From Agromyces mariniharenae (GTDB taxonomy: Bacteria; Actinomycetota; Actinomycetes; Actinomycetales; Microbacteriaceae): 64,000 bases of DNA. Position 1 is the stretch's first letter; each line of letters begins with the position of its first letter. The position numbers and the translations under genes are program-made. The stretch is from NCBI RefSeq assembly GCF_008122505.1, contig NZ_VSSB01000002.1, forward strand, positions 1,054,001-1,118,000, in the 5' to 3' direction. This document shows positions 53,460 through 61,671 of the stretch, in pieces. The notes beneath the pieces are model-generated. The model ran no database searches. It saw only the letters and a list, made by a program, of their open reading frames with translations, and had not been told where the DNA came from.

Positions 53460-54502
53460 CCGACCTGCTCTCCCCCTCGGTCGACGAGGAGCTGCGTGCG
53501 TTCTTCGCCGACGCACGCACGCGCGCAGGCGAGTACGGGCAGCACTACGCGGCGCTGTGGGAGTCGCTCGAGCAGCAGAGCTCGGGCGGCAAGCGCATCC
53601 GCCCGAAGCTCGTCTACGCCGCCTACCAGGGGCTCGGCGGCGACGACCGGCACGTCGCGACGCGGGTCGCGATCGCGTTCGAGCTGCTGCACACGGCGTT
53701 CCTCATCCACGACGACGTCATCGACCGCGACACCGTGCGCCGTGGCGCCCCGAACATCGCCGCGCGCTTCGCGGGGCGGGCTCGTGCGCACGGCGCCGAC
53801 GACCGCGCCTGCGAGGTGTGGGGCGAGACCGCGGCGGTGCTGGCGGGCGACCTCGCGCTGAGTCGCGCGCACCGCGAGATCGCCACGCTGCCCGTGGATC
53901 CCGACCGCAGGGCGGCGCTCCTCGACATCCTCGACCGGGCCGTGTTCGTGTCGGCGGCCGGCGAGCTCGCCGACGTCGTGCACGCCGGCTCGCACCATCC
54001 GCCCGAGGTGGCGCGCGTCGTGGCCACCCTCGAGCAGAAGACGGCGGTGTACTCGTTCGAGTGCCCGCTCACGGCCGGGGCCGTGCTGGCCGGCGCCGGC
54101 GACGGTGCGATCGGCGCGCTCGCCCGCTACGGCCGGCTCGTGGGCGTCGCGTTCCAGATCACCGACGACATCCTCGGCGTGTTCGGCGACCCGGCGATCA
54201 CCGGCAAGTCCGCGGCATCCGACCTGCGCGAGGGCAAGCAGACGGCGCTCACGGCGCACGCGGCGACCACCGACGCGTGGCCCGCGATCGCGTCCCGCCT
54301 CGGCGACCCCGACCTCGACGACGAGGGCGCCGACGTGATGCGCCAGGCGCTGCGCGCGTGCGGGGCGCTCGAGGCGGCGCGACGACTGGCTGACGAGTAC
54401 GTGACGCTCGCGCGGTACGAGCTCGACGCCGAGGACCTGCCCGCCGCGCTGCGGGCCGAGCTGGGCGACCTCGCGCAGCGGGCGGCGGAGCGGGCGCGAT
54501 GA
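53456..54502 (+). CDS. crtE: geranylgeranyl diphosphate synthase CrtE
   Basis: It makes C20 geranylgeranyl diphosphate for phytoene synthesis. The 348-residue protein has GGKRIRPKL, the first Asp-rich motif DDVID (86-90) and the second, DDILGVFGD (237-245), followed by PAITGKSAASDLREGK. The GTG start overlaps the idi stop and the TGA overlaps the crtB ATG. A GCGGCATCCG word lies within the coding sequence near 54210. Confidence 0.96.
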   Translation: MTDLLSPSVDEELRAFFADARTRAGEYGQHYAALWESLEQQSSGGKRIRPKLVYAAYQGLGGDDRHVATRVAIAFELLHTAFLIHDDVIDRDTVRRGAPNIAARFAGRARAHGADDRACEVWGETAAVLAGDLALSRAHREIATLPVDPDRRAALLDILDRAVFVSAAGELADVVHAGSHHPPEVARVVATLEQKTAVYSFECPLTAGAVLAGAGDGAIGALARYGRLVGVAFQITDDILGVFGDPAITGKSAASDLREGKQTALTAHAATTDAWPAIASRLGDPDLDDEGADVMRQALRACGALEAARRLADEYVTLARYELDAEDLPAALRAELGDLAQRAAERAR

Positions 54503-55380
54503 ACCGCGAGTCCACGCCTCTCGACCGCTACGACCACGCGGCCGAGGCGAGTGCGGCCGTGGTCATCGGCCGGTACTCCACGTCGTTCGGCGCGGCGGCG
54601 CGCCTGCTCGATCCCGGTTCGCGCCGCCGCATCCGCTCGATCTACGCCCTCGTGCGCGTGGCCGACGAGGTCGTCGACGGCACCGCCAGGGCGGCGGGAC
54701 TCGACGACGGCGAGCTGCTCGACGTGCTCGACGAGCTCGAGTCCGAGACCGAGGCGGCGATGCGGCGCGGCTACTCCGCCAACCTCGTCGTGCACGCGTT
54801 CGCCGTCACCGCCCGCGACGCGGGCATCGGCGTGCACCTCACCCGGCCGTTCTTCGCGTCGATGCGGCGCGACCTCGACCCGTCGCCGATCCGCGACGAG
54901 GAGGTCGCGCCGTACATCCACGGCTCGGCCGAGGTGGTCGGGCTCATGTGCCTGGCCGTGTTCCTCATGGACGAGCCGGCGGATGCCGCGCGCCGGGCGC
55001 GCCTCGAGGAGGGCGCCGCCCACCTCGGCGCCGCGTTCCAGAAGGTCAACTTCCTGCGCGACCTCGCGGTGGACTGGCAGGAGCTCGGCCGCAACTACTT
55101 CCCGTGGGTCGACCCCGACGCGTTCACCGAGTCCGACAAGGCCGCCATCCTCGCGGACATCGACCGCGACCTCGAGATCTCGGGTCGCACCATCCGCGAG
55201 CTGCCGCGCCGGGCCCGTGCGGCGGTCGCCGCGGCGCACGGGCTCTTCTCGCGTCTGGCCGAGCGCTGCCGGGAGACGCCGGCCGAGCGCCTCATCGCGA
55301 CGCGCATCCGCGTGCCCGATCCCGAGAAGCTCGCGATCGCCGTGCGGTCGGCCATCGCGCCCGGCGGGGTCGTGCGATGA
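54499..55380 (+). CDS. crtB: phytoene synthase CrtB
   Basis: CrtB condenses two geranylgeranyl diphosphates to phytoene. The 293-residue squalene/phytoene synthase has the first Asp motif DEVVD (56-60) and the second DLAVD (188-192) in NFLRDLAVDWQELGRNYFP. It is coupled at both ends by ATGA overlaps to crtE and crtI. Confidence 0.97.
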   Translation: MNRESTPLDRYDHAAEASAAVVIGRYSTSFGAAARLLDPGSRRRIRSIYALVRVADEVVDGTARAAGLDDGELLDVLDELESETEAAMRRGYSANLVVHAFAVTARDAGIGVHLTRPFFASMRRDLDPSPIRDEEVAPYIHGSAEVVGLMCLAVFLMDEPADAARRARLEEGAAHLGAAFQKVNFLRDLAVDWQELGRNYFPWVDPDAFTESDKAAILADIDRDLEISGRTIRELPRRARAAVAAAHGLFSRLAERCRETPAERLIATRIRVPDPEKLAIAVRSAIAPGGVVR

Positions 55381-57044
55381 CCGCGGCATCCGAGCGCATC
55401 GTGGTCGTCGGCGGCGGCATCGCCGGGCTGGCGTCCGCGGCGCTCCTCGCCCGCGACGGGCACCGGGTGACGCTGCTCGAGGCCCGCGCCCAGCTGGGCG
55501 GACGGGCCGGCACGTGGGAGCGGCGGGGCTTCCGCTTCGACACGGGCCCGTCGTGGTACCTGATGCCCGACGTCTTCGACCACTTCTTCCGGATGTTCGG
55601 CACGAGCGCAGCCGAGCAGCTCGAGCTCGTGCGCCTCGACCCCGGGTACCGGGTCTACGCCGACGGCTACGACGCGCCGCTCGACGTGCGCGCGACGCGC
55701 GACGAGAACATCGAGCTGTTCGAGTCGGTCGAGCCGGGCGGAGGCGCCGCGCTCGAGCGCTACCTCGACTCGGCTGCGTCGACCTACGACGTGGCGGTGC
55801 GACGGTTCCTCTACACGAACTTCGACGACCCGCGGGCGTTCCTCGCACCCGAGGTGCTCGGGCGGGCAGGTCGGCTCGCTCGGCTGCTCACCACGCCGCT
55901 CGACCGGTTCGCCGCGCACGCGGTGCGCGACCGCCGACTCCGCCAGGTGCTCGGGTACCCCGCGGTGTTCCTCGGCTCGTCGCCGTCGGCCACGCCCGCG
56001 ATGTACCACCTCATGAGCCACATGGACCTCGAGGAGGGCGTGTTCTACCCGCAGGGCGGGTTCGGGGGGCTCATGGCGCGGATCGCCGGGATCGCCGCCG
56101 CAGCCGGCGTCGAGGTCGTCACCGAGGCGCGGGTCGAGGCGATCGAGGTGACGGGCGACGCGACGCCGTCGGTCACGGGCGTTCGCTACGTCGACGCCAC
56201 CGGGTCGGTGCATCGCGCCGCCGCCGACCGGGTCGTGTCGGCCGCCGACCTGCACCACACCGAGACCGAGCTGCTCCCCCGGCATGCGCAGACGTACCAC
56301 GAGTCGTGGTGGGAGCGGCGCACGTCGGGCCCCGGCGCGGTGCTCGCGATGCTCGGGGTGCGCGGGCCGGTGCCGGGACTCGCCCACCACACCCTCTTCT
56401 TCACCGAGGACTGGGACGCGAACTTCGACCGCATCTTCGGCGACGACCCCGGCATCCCCGATCCGGCGTCGTTCTACGCCTGCATGCCGAGCGCCACCGA
56501 TCCGACCGTCGCGCCGGCCGGCGACACGAACCTCTTCGTGCTCATCCCAGTGCCCGCCGACGTGTCGATCGGACGAGGCGGCGAGGACGGCGCCGGCGAC
56601 CGGCTCGTCGAGGACACGACCGACCGCGCCGTCGCCCGCATCGCCTCGGCGACGGGCGCCGCGGATCTCGCCCGCCGCATCGTCGTGCGCCGCACCGTCG
56701 GGCCGGCGGACTTCGCCGAGCAGCTCCACTCCTGGCGCGGCGGCGCCCTCGGCCCGGCGCACACGCTGCGCCAGAGCGCGTTCCTGCGCGGGTCCAACCG
56801 CTCCCGTCGCGTGCGCGGCCTGTACTACGCGGGCGGGTCGAGCGTGCCGGGGATCGGGCTGCCGATGTGCCTCATCGGAGCCGAGAACGTGCTGAAGCGC
56901 GTGCGCGGCGACCGGTCCAGCGGGCCGCTGCCCGAGCCCGGCCCGCGCCTCGAGCGCCCGTTCCCGCCCTCCGGGGTCGCCGACCTCCTCGACGCCCCCG
57001 CACGCGATCTCGACAGCCCCGTACTCGACGGGAACCGCGGATGA
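55377..57044 (+). CDS. crtI: phytoene desaturase CrtI
   Basis: CrtI uses FAD to desaturate phytoene to lycopene. The 555-residue protein has the N-terminal dinucleotide fold VVVGGGIAGLASAALLARDGHRVTLLEA and the family C-terminal signature GLYYAGGSSVPGIGLPMCLIGAENV. The last 45 residues are a Pro-rich extension beyond the usual end. The number of desaturation steps cannot be read from sequence, but lycopene is required by the downstream genes. ATGA overlaps couple it to crtB and crtYe. Confidence 0.96.
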   Translation: MTAASERIVVVGGGIAGLASAALLARDGHRVTLLEARAQLGGRAGTWERRGFRFDTGPSWYLMPDVFDHFFRMFGTSAAEQLELVRLDPGYRVYADGYDAPLDVRATRDENIELFESVEPGGGAALERYLDSAASTYDVAVRRFLYTNFDDPRAFLAPEVLGRAGRLARLLTTPLDRFAAHAVRDRRLRQVLGYPAVFLGSSPSATPAMYHLMSHMDLEEGVFYPQGGFGGLMARIAGIAAAAGVEVVTEARVEAIEVTGDATPSVTGVRYVDATGSVHRAAADRVVSAADLHHTETELLPRHAQTYHESWWERRTSGPGAVLAMLGVRGPVPGLAHHTLFFTEDWDANFDRIFGDDPGIPDPASFYACMPSATDPTVAPAGDTNLFVLIPVPADVSIGRGGEDGAGDRLVEDTTDRAVARIASATGAADLARRIVVRRTVGPADFAEQLHSWRGGALGPAHTLRQSAFLRGSNRSRRVRGLYYAGGSSVPGIGLPMCLIGAENVLKRVRGDRSSGPLPEPGPRLERPFPPSGVADLLDAPARDLDSPVLDGNRG

Positions 57045-57481
57045 CCGGATTCACCTACCTCGGCGCGCTCGTGCTCTCGATCGCCGCGATGGCCCTCATC
57101 GACGTACGCTGGCGGCTGGCGTTCCGGCGTGCGCCCGCCGCATCGGCGCTCGCGGTCGGCGCGGGCACGCTCGTGCTGCTCGCCTGGGACCTCGCGGGCA
57201 TCGGCTTCGGCGTGTTCTTCCGCGGCGACTCGCCCTGGGCCACCGGCGTGCTGCTGGCGCCCGAGCTGCCGCTCGAGGAACCCGTGTTCCTCGTGTTCCT
57301 CTGCTACCTCTCCCTCGTCGCGGTGCTCGGGGTCGAGCGGATGCTCGAACGCCCGTCTGCCGCGCAGGGAGCGCGCGCGGCATCCGATGCGACGACGGAT
57401 GCCGCGACGCGACCGGGAGCGACGGATGCCGCGCCGCGACCGGCCGACGCCGCCGCGCACCCGGGCGGGAGGCCGTCGTGA
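57041..57481 (+). CDS. crtYe: C50 carotenoid cyclase subunit CrtYe
   Basis: This 146-residue membrane protein is one half of a heterodimeric cyclase that closes the rings of C50 carotenoids. Three hydrophobic helices (about 3-20, 32-50, 75-95) carry the conserved ELPLEEPVFLVFLCYLSL motif. The C-terminal 40 residues are a low-complexity Ala/Asp/Arg/Pro tail whose coding DNA contains three copies of the GGATGCCGC word. The TGA overlaps the crtYf GTG. Confidence 0.9.
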   Translation: MTGFTYLGALVLSIAAMALIDVRWRLAFRRAPAASALAVGAGTLVLLAWDLAGIGFGVFFRGDSPWATGVLLAPELPLEEPVFLVFLCYLSLVAVLGVERMLERPSAAQGARAASDATTDAATRPGATDAAPRPADAAAHPGGRPS

Positions 57482-57810
57482 CCTACTCGCTCGTCTGCCT
57501 GCCGTTCCTCGCCGTCGCGGTCGTGCTGTCGCTCGCAGCGGCACGGAGGCTGCCGCGACCCGCACGCCGCCGGCGGTGGCTCGCGATCGGGTTCGCGGGC
57601 GCGCTCGTGCTCGTGCTCACCGGCGTGTTCGACTCGCTCATGATCGCCGCGGGCCTGTTCGGCTACGCCGACGGCACGCGCCTCGGGCCGACGATCGGGC
57701 TCGCGCCGATCGAGGACTTCGCGTACCCGATCGTCACGGTGCTGCTCGTGCCGGCGATCTGGACGCTCGCGCGTTCGCGCAGGTCGAGGGCCGGCCATGA
57801 TGAAGACTGA
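57478..57810 (+). CDS. crtYf: C50 carotenoid cyclase subunit CrtYf
   Basis: This 110-residue membrane partner of CrtYe has three helices and the motif GLAPIEDFAYPIVTVLLVPAIW, the counterpart of PLEE in CrtYe. Together the two small proteins resemble a lycopene cyclase split in two. The GTG start overlaps crtYe and the end overlaps crtEb by 14 bases. Confidence 0.9.
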   Translation: MTYSLVCLPFLAVAVVLSLAAARRLPRPARRRRWLAIGFAGALVLVLTGVFDSLMIAAGLFGYADGTRLGPTIGLAPIEDFAYPIVTVLLVPAIWTLARSRRSRAGHDED

Positions 57811-58705
57811 GGTCGTGCACCAGGGCTCCCGCCACGTGATCCGACAGGTCGTGCTGTCGTCGCGTCCGATCAGCTGGATCAACACCGCGTTCCCGTTCGC
57901 GGCCGCCTACCTCCTCACGACGGGGGCGGTGGACGCGCTGCTCGTCGTTGGCACGCTGTTCTTCCTCATCCCCTACAACCTGCTCATGTACGGCGTGAAC
58001 GACGTGTTCGACTACGAGTCCGACCTGCGCAATCCGCGCAAGGGCGGCTCGGAGGGCGCCCTCCTCGAGCCGCGCCTGCATCGCGCAGTGGTCTGGACGG
58101 GCGTCGTCACGGCGGCCCCGCTGATCGTCGCGATGCTGTGGCTGGGCGGCACGGGGCATCCGTGGTCGTGGGCCGTGCTCGCGGTGAGCCTGTTCGCCGT
58201 GTTCGCCTACTCGGTGCCCGGGCTGCGGTTCAAGGAGGTGCCCGTGCTCGACTCCATCACGTCGAGCACGCACTTCGTGAGCCCGGCCGTCTACGGGCTC
58301 GCGGTGGCGGGGGCGGCGCCGACCCCGCAGCTCGTCGCCGTCGTCGCGGCGTTCTTCTGCTGGGGCATGGCGAGCCACGCGTTCGGCGCCGTGCAGGACG
58401 TCGTTCCCGACCGCGAGGCCGGCATCGCGTCGATCGCGACCGCGTTCGGGGCCCGCGCGACCGTGCGGATCGCCCTCGGGCTCTGGATCACGGCCGGCGT
58501 GCTCATGCTCGCGACCGCCTGGCCCGGGCCGCTCGCGGCGCTGCTCGTGCTGCCCTACGTCGTCACCGCGTGGCCGTACCGATCGGTGAGCGATGCGGAG
58601 TCGGGAACGGCGAACCGCGGATGGCGGCGGTTCATCGCGCTCAACTACGCCGTCGGCTTCCTCGTGACGATGCTGCTCATCTGGTGGTCGTTCGCGCGGT
58701 CGTAG
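57797..58705 (+). CDS. crtEb: lycopene elongase CrtEb (UbiA-type prenyltransferase)
   Basis: CrtEb adds C5 units to both ends of lycopene to give a C50 carotenoid. The 302-residue UbiA-fold membrane protein has the first Asp motif NDVFDYESD (68-76) and a second in QDVVPDREAGIASIAT, with eight or nine helices. With CrtYe/CrtYf the expected product is of the decaprenoxanthin, sarcinaxanthin or C.p.450 class; ring type cannot be decided from the sequence. It overlaps crtYf and ends the operon; no glycosyltransferase follows. Confidence 0.92.
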   Translation: MMKTEVVHQGSRHVIRQVVLSSRPISWINTAFPFAAAYLLTTGAVDALLVVGTLFFLIPYNLLMYGVNDVFDYESDLRNPRKGGSEGALLEPRLHRAVVWTGVVTAAPLIVAMLWLGGTGHPWSWAVLAVSLFAVFAYSVPGLRFKEVPVLDSITSSTHFVSPAVYGLAVAGAAPTPQLVAVVAAFFCWGMASHAFGAVQDVVPDREAGIASIATAFGARATVRIALGLWITAGVLMLATAWPGPLAALLVLPYVVTAWPYRSVSDAESGTANRGWRRFIALNYAVGFLVTMLLIWWSFARS

Positions 58706-58708
58706 GCT
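58703..58708 (+). promoter_or_regulatory. -10 element (TAGGCT) giving a leaderless S4-protein message
   Basis: TAGGCT overlaps the crtEb stop codon and ends exactly six bases before the ATG at 58715. No ribosome site is present. Confidence 0.6.
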
Positions 58709-58714
58709 GGCAGC

Positions 58715-59113
58715 ATGGCCGACTCCCCCGCGCGCGTGGATCCCCAGCGCGTGGACCCCGTGCGCATCGACGCGTGGCTCTGGGCGGTGCGCCAGTTCAA
58801 GACTCGCTCGGCGGCGACGGCCGCGTGCCGCGCCGGGCACGTGCGCGTCAACGGCGAGCGGGCCAAGGCGGCGCAGCCGGTGCGGCCGGGCGACGAGGTG
58901 CGGGTGCGGGTCGACGGGTTCGACCGGATGCTGGTGGTGCGCCAGACCCTCGTGAAGCGCGTGTCGGCGACCGTCGCCGCCACCGCGGTCGAGGATCGCA
59001 CGCCGGCTCGGCCGCCCCGCGAAGCGGTGCCGACCGTTCCCATGCGCGACCGCGGAGCCGGGCGCCCCACCAAGCGCGAGCGCCGCGACCTCGACCGGCT
59101 GCGCGGGCGCTGA
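58715..59113 (+). CDS. S4-domain RNA-binding protein (Hsp15-like)
   Basis: This 132-residue protein has an N-terminal S4 domain (VRIDAWLWAVRQFKTRSAATAACRAGHVRVNGERAKAAQPVRPGDEVRV starts it) and a basic tail ending in KRERRDLDRLRGR. The family binds rRNA or stalled 50S-tRNA complexes. It is leaderless by the -10 spacing and therefore expressed apart from the crt operon just before it. Confidence 0.9.
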   Translation: MADSPARVDPQRVDPVRIDAWLWAVRQFKTRSAATAACRAGHVRVNGERAKAAQPVRPGDEVRVRVDGFDRMLVVRQTLVKRVSATVAATAVEDRTPARPPREAVPTVPMRDRGAGRPTKRERRDLDRLRGR

Positions 59114-59164
59114 CGGCGCGGCGCGCCGGGCGGTGCCCCTGCCGAGGCACCTGCGAACCGGGCG

Positions 59165-59170
59165 TAGCCT
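59165..59170 (+). promoter_or_regulatory. -10 element (TAGCCT) giving a leaderless GNAT message
   Basis: TAGCCT ends exactly six bases before the GTG at 59177. This is the same geometry as at the pknL, prenyl synthase and S4-protein genes. Confidence 0.6.
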
Positions 59171-59176
59171 GAAGCG

Positions 59177-59470
59177 GTGCTGAAGGAACTGAGCCACGAA
59201 CCGGATGCCCGGCGCTACGTGCTGCGCGTCGACGGCGACATCGCGAGCGTGCTCGACTACCGCGTGCTCGGCGACTCGGTCGCGTTCACCCGCGCGTTCA
59301 CCAACCCGCCGTACCGCGGCAGCGGTCTCGCCGGCGAGCTCGTGGCGTTCGCCGTCGACGACGTCGAGGCGACCTCCGATCGCCGCATCGTGCCGAGCTG
59401 CTGGTACGTCGGCGAGTGGTTCGACCGGCACCCGGATCGCCGGGCGCTCCTGGATCCTCGGACGGCCTGA
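59177..59470 (+). CDS. small GNAT-fold N-acetyltransferase (YjdJ-like)
   Basis: This 97-residue minimal GNAT protein has a core VAFTRAFTNPPYRGSGLAGELVAFAVDD with the acetyl-CoA loop PPYRGSGLA. It ends RIVPSCWYVGEWFDRHP, typical of the short YjdJ/Gtn10-like group. The acceptor is unknown. Its stop is two bases before the NnrE ATG, so the two are co-translated. Confidence 0.88.
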   Translation: MLKELSHEPDARRYVLRVDGDIASVLDYRVLGDSVAFTRAFTNPPYRGSGLAGELVAFAVDDVEATSDRRIVPSCWYVGEWFDRHPDRRALLDPRTA

Positions 59471-59472
59471 CC

Positions 59473-60156
59473 ATGCTCGTCGGCTACTCCGCCGCGCAGG
59501 TCCGCGCTGCCGAGGCGCCGCACCTCGCGGCGGGCGAGCCGCTCATGCGCCGGGCCGCGGCGGCCCTCGCGGCGACGCTGCGGCGGGAGCTGGCCGAGGC
59601 GCAGGCGCCGGAAGGGCCGGTCGTGCTCCTCGTCGGCTCCGGCGACAACGGCGGCGACGCCCTCTGGGCCGGCGCCGAGCTCGCCGAGGCCGGCGTCGTG
59701 GTGACAGCGGTCCCCACGTCCGAGCGGATGCACGCCGAGGGAGCGGCCGCGGCTCAGGCCGCGGGCGTGCGATTCGTCGGGGCATCCGACGACCGTGCCG
59801 CCGAGGCGGCCTTCGGCGACGCGGCCGTGATCGTCGACGGCATCCTCGGCACGGGCACGAGCGCATCCCCGGCGCTGCGCGGCCGAGCCCGGGATCTCGT
59901 TGCCGCGGCGATGCCGGTCGTCGAGGCGGGCGGCATCCGGGTGGTCGCGGTCGACCTGCCGAGCGGCATCCACCCCGACGACGGCACCGTGCCCGATCCC
60001 ACGGTGCTCCGCGCCGACATCACCGTCACCTTCGGCGCGGTGAAGGCCGGCCTGCTGCGCGAGCCGGCCGCCGGATACGCCGGGCGGATCGAGCTCGTCG
60101 ACCTCGGCCTCGGGCCCGAGCTCGCGACGATGGCGCCCCTCGTCACCCTCGACTGA
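59473..60156 (+). CDS. nnrE: NAD(P)H-hydrate epimerase (YjeF N-domain)
   Basis: It epimerises damaged R-NAD(P)HX so the dehydratase can repair it. The 227-residue protein comprises only the YjeF N-domain: VGYSAAQVRAAEAPHL, LVGSGDNGGDALWAGAEL, VDGILGTGTS and VDLPSGIHPDDG. Many Actinobacteria fuse this to the NnrD dehydratase; here NnrD must be encoded elsewhere. The ATG at 59473 follows the GNAT stop by two bases. Confidence 0.9.
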   Translation: MLVGYSAAQVRAAEAPHLAAGEPLMRRAAAALAATLRRELAEAQAPEGPVVLLVGSGDNGGDALWAGAELAEAGVVVTAVPTSERMHAEGAAAAQAAGVRFVGASDDRAAEAAFGDAAVIVDGILGTGTSASPALRGRARDLVAAAMPVVEAGGIRVVAVDLPSGIHPDDGTVPDPTVLRADITVTFGAVKAGLLREPAAGYAGRIELVDLGLGPELATMAPLVTLD

Positions 60157-60163
60157 CGACGAA

Positions 60164-60192
60164 GCGGGCCGGGGTCCACGACCCCGGCCCGC
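60164..60192. terminator. bidirectional terminator hairpin after nnrE
   Basis: A perfect 13-bp stem (GCGGGCCGGGGTC and its complement) with a CAC loop lies between convergent stops of nnrE and the secreted lysozyme-fold gene. Confidence 0.85.
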
Positions 60193-60215
60193 CCACGATT
60201 CCGTCGTTCGCCGGA

Positions 60216-61067
60216 TCAGTACCAGTTCACCGACTGGGAGTGCGACCACGCGCTGCACGGCGTGCCGTACGCGCTCTGGATGTAGCCGAGACCCCAGCGG
60301 ATCTGCGTGGCGGCGCTGGTCTGCCAGTCGTCGCCGGCCGTCGCCATCTTGCTGCCGGGCAGCGACTGCGGGATGCCGGTCGCGCCGCTCGACGCGTTGA
60401 AGGCCTGGTAGTTCCAGCCCGACTCCTTCTGCCACAGCTTGTCGAGGCACTGGAACTGGTCGCCGCCCCAGCCGTACTGGGAGGCGGCGAGGTCGGCGGC
60501 GTACGCGCGGGCGCCGTCGGGCGTGTTGGCGTTCGCGAGCACCTGGGCGGCCGCGGCGGCGGCCTCGGCCTGCGCCTGGTCGTATGCGGCGATCGCAGCG
60601 GCGGTCTTGGCCGCCTCGGCGCGGGTCACCTTCGTGAGGTCGACGACCTTCTCGGTCGAGATGGTCTTGTAGTCGCTGAGCGACGCGACCGAGGCCGCGA
60701 GGCCCGAGGCGTCGGCCTTGCCGTCGGCGGCGGCGAGCGTCTCGTTCGCGGCCGTGATGGTGTCCTTCGCGGTGTCGATGGCCTTCGCGGCCGCGACGCC
60801 GGCGTAGGCGCCGAGCTGCTCGTGGCGGAAGCCGCTGGTCGCGTTGAGCGCCTGGGTGGCGTTGATCCGCTCCTGCGTGGCCACTGCGCTCTGCACGGAG
60901 AAGCCGGTGCCGACGAGGAGGCCGGCAGCGGCGATGGCGCCCGCGACGACGAGGCGCTTGCGGCCGGTGCGTCGGCGGCGGAGGTCGCGACGCGTGGTCG
61001 CGCCGGTGTCGGTGGGAACGGAGTTCGGGTCGGTCTGGGCGTGCGTGGAGGAAGTGTCGTTTCGCAT
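60216..61067 (-). CDS. secreted lytic-transglycosylase/resuscitation-factor-like protein
   Basis: This 283-residue exported protein has a basic N-terminus and signal/anchor helix (about 36-62) and a helical Ala/Lys-rich region (about 65-185). The C-terminal domain (about 195-283) has DKLWQKESGWNYQAFNASSGATGIPQSLPGSKM, with catalytic Glu215 and Cys207/Cys271 able to pair. It resembles the aggregation-promoting-factor/SLT lysozyme fold that cuts glycan strands. The ATG at 61067 lacks a ribosome site; an in-frame ATG at 61109 with GGAGG 11 bases upstream would add 14 residues. The leader holds 11-bp direct repeats. Confidence 0.87.
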   Translation of the reverse strand: MRNDTSSTHAQTDPNSVPTDTGATTRRDLRRRRTGRKRLVVAGAIAAAGLLVGTGFSVQSAVATQERINATQALNATSGFRHEQLGAYAGVAAAKAIDTAKDTITAANETLAAADGKADASGLAASVASLSDYKTISTEKVVDLTKVTRAEAAKTAAAIAAYDQAQAEAAAAAAQVLANANTPDGARAYAADLAASQYGWGGDQFQCLDKLWQKESGWNYQAFNASSGATGIPQSLPGSKMATAGDDWQTSAATQIRWGLGYIQSAYGTPCSAWSHSQSVNWY

Positions 61068-61087
61068 GGATTCACAGATGCTCGGAA

Positions 61088-61114
61088 CGGGGAATCGTCG
61101 GGGAATCATCGGGG
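61088..61114 (-). repeat. 11-bp direct repeats in the leader of the secreted lysozyme-fold gene
   Basis: CGGGGAATCGT and CGGGGAATCAT are adjacent (61088-61109) and followed by a partial third unit. They lie 21-45 bases upstream of the ATG at 61067 and overlap the alternative start at 61109. Confidence 0.75.
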
Positions 61115-61233
61115 GGCGCGCCTCCGAGCGAGGGCACAAGTCCCCCACCCTGCACGACGAAACTGGGCAGTCCCTCACTTTTCCCTGTGCAATCCATGTC
61201 CATGCATGGTTTGCGCGTGGGCATACTGGGGCC

Positions 61234-61647
61234 ATGTCCGATGCCTCAGCCGCCTTCCCGAAGCCGTCGCCGAGCGACCGCTGCCCCTGCCTCAGCGGCG
61301 AGGTGTTCGGCGCGTGCTGCGGACGATTCCTGGGTGGCGCGGCGGATGCCCCGACGGCCGAGCAGCTCATGCGGTCGCGCTACTCGGCGTTCGTGGTCGG
61401 CGACTCCGCCTACCTGCTCGCGACGTGGCATCCGTCGACCCGACCCTCGGAGCTCGAGCTCGACCCGGCGATGCGCTGGTTCCGGCTCGACGTCGTGCGG
61501 CGCGAGCGCGGCGGGCCGCTCGACCGCGACGGGATCGTCGAGTTCACGGCGTACTACCGGCACGACGGGAAGCGGGGCGAGCAGCACGAGGCGAGCGCCT
61601 TCGTGCGCGAGGGCGGACGCTGGAGCTACGTCGGTCCCGTCAGCTGA
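61234..61647 (+). CDS. ychJ: YchJ family protein (UPF0225, SEC-C motif)
   Basis: This 137-residue protein has an N-terminal SEC-C zinc motif (RCPCLSGEVFGACCGRFL). The YchJ NTF2-like domain follows (AEQLMRSRYSAFVVGDSAYLLATWHPSTRP, then VEFTAYYR). The function is unknown. The ATG at 61234 follows CATACT by six bases and has no ribosome site, so it is likely leaderless; it is divergent from the secreted lysozyme-fold gene. Confidence 0.9.
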   Translation: MSDASAAFPKPSPSDRCPCLSGEVFGACCGRFLGGAADAPTAEQLMRSRYSAFVVGDSAYLLATWHPSTRPSELELDPAMRWFRLDVVRRERGGPLDRDGIVEFTAYYRHDGKRGEQHEASAFVREGGRWSYVGPVS

Positions 61648-61671
61648 CCGCGGATGCCGTGGCGGGACGTG

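Noticed and set aside
61068..61233. Possible c-di-AMP (ydaO) riboswitch upstream of the secreted lysozyme-fold gene
   Set aside because: Resuscitation-factor-type genes in Actinobacteria often have one, but I could not find its conserved segments, and a divergent leaderless gene limits the space to 166 bases.
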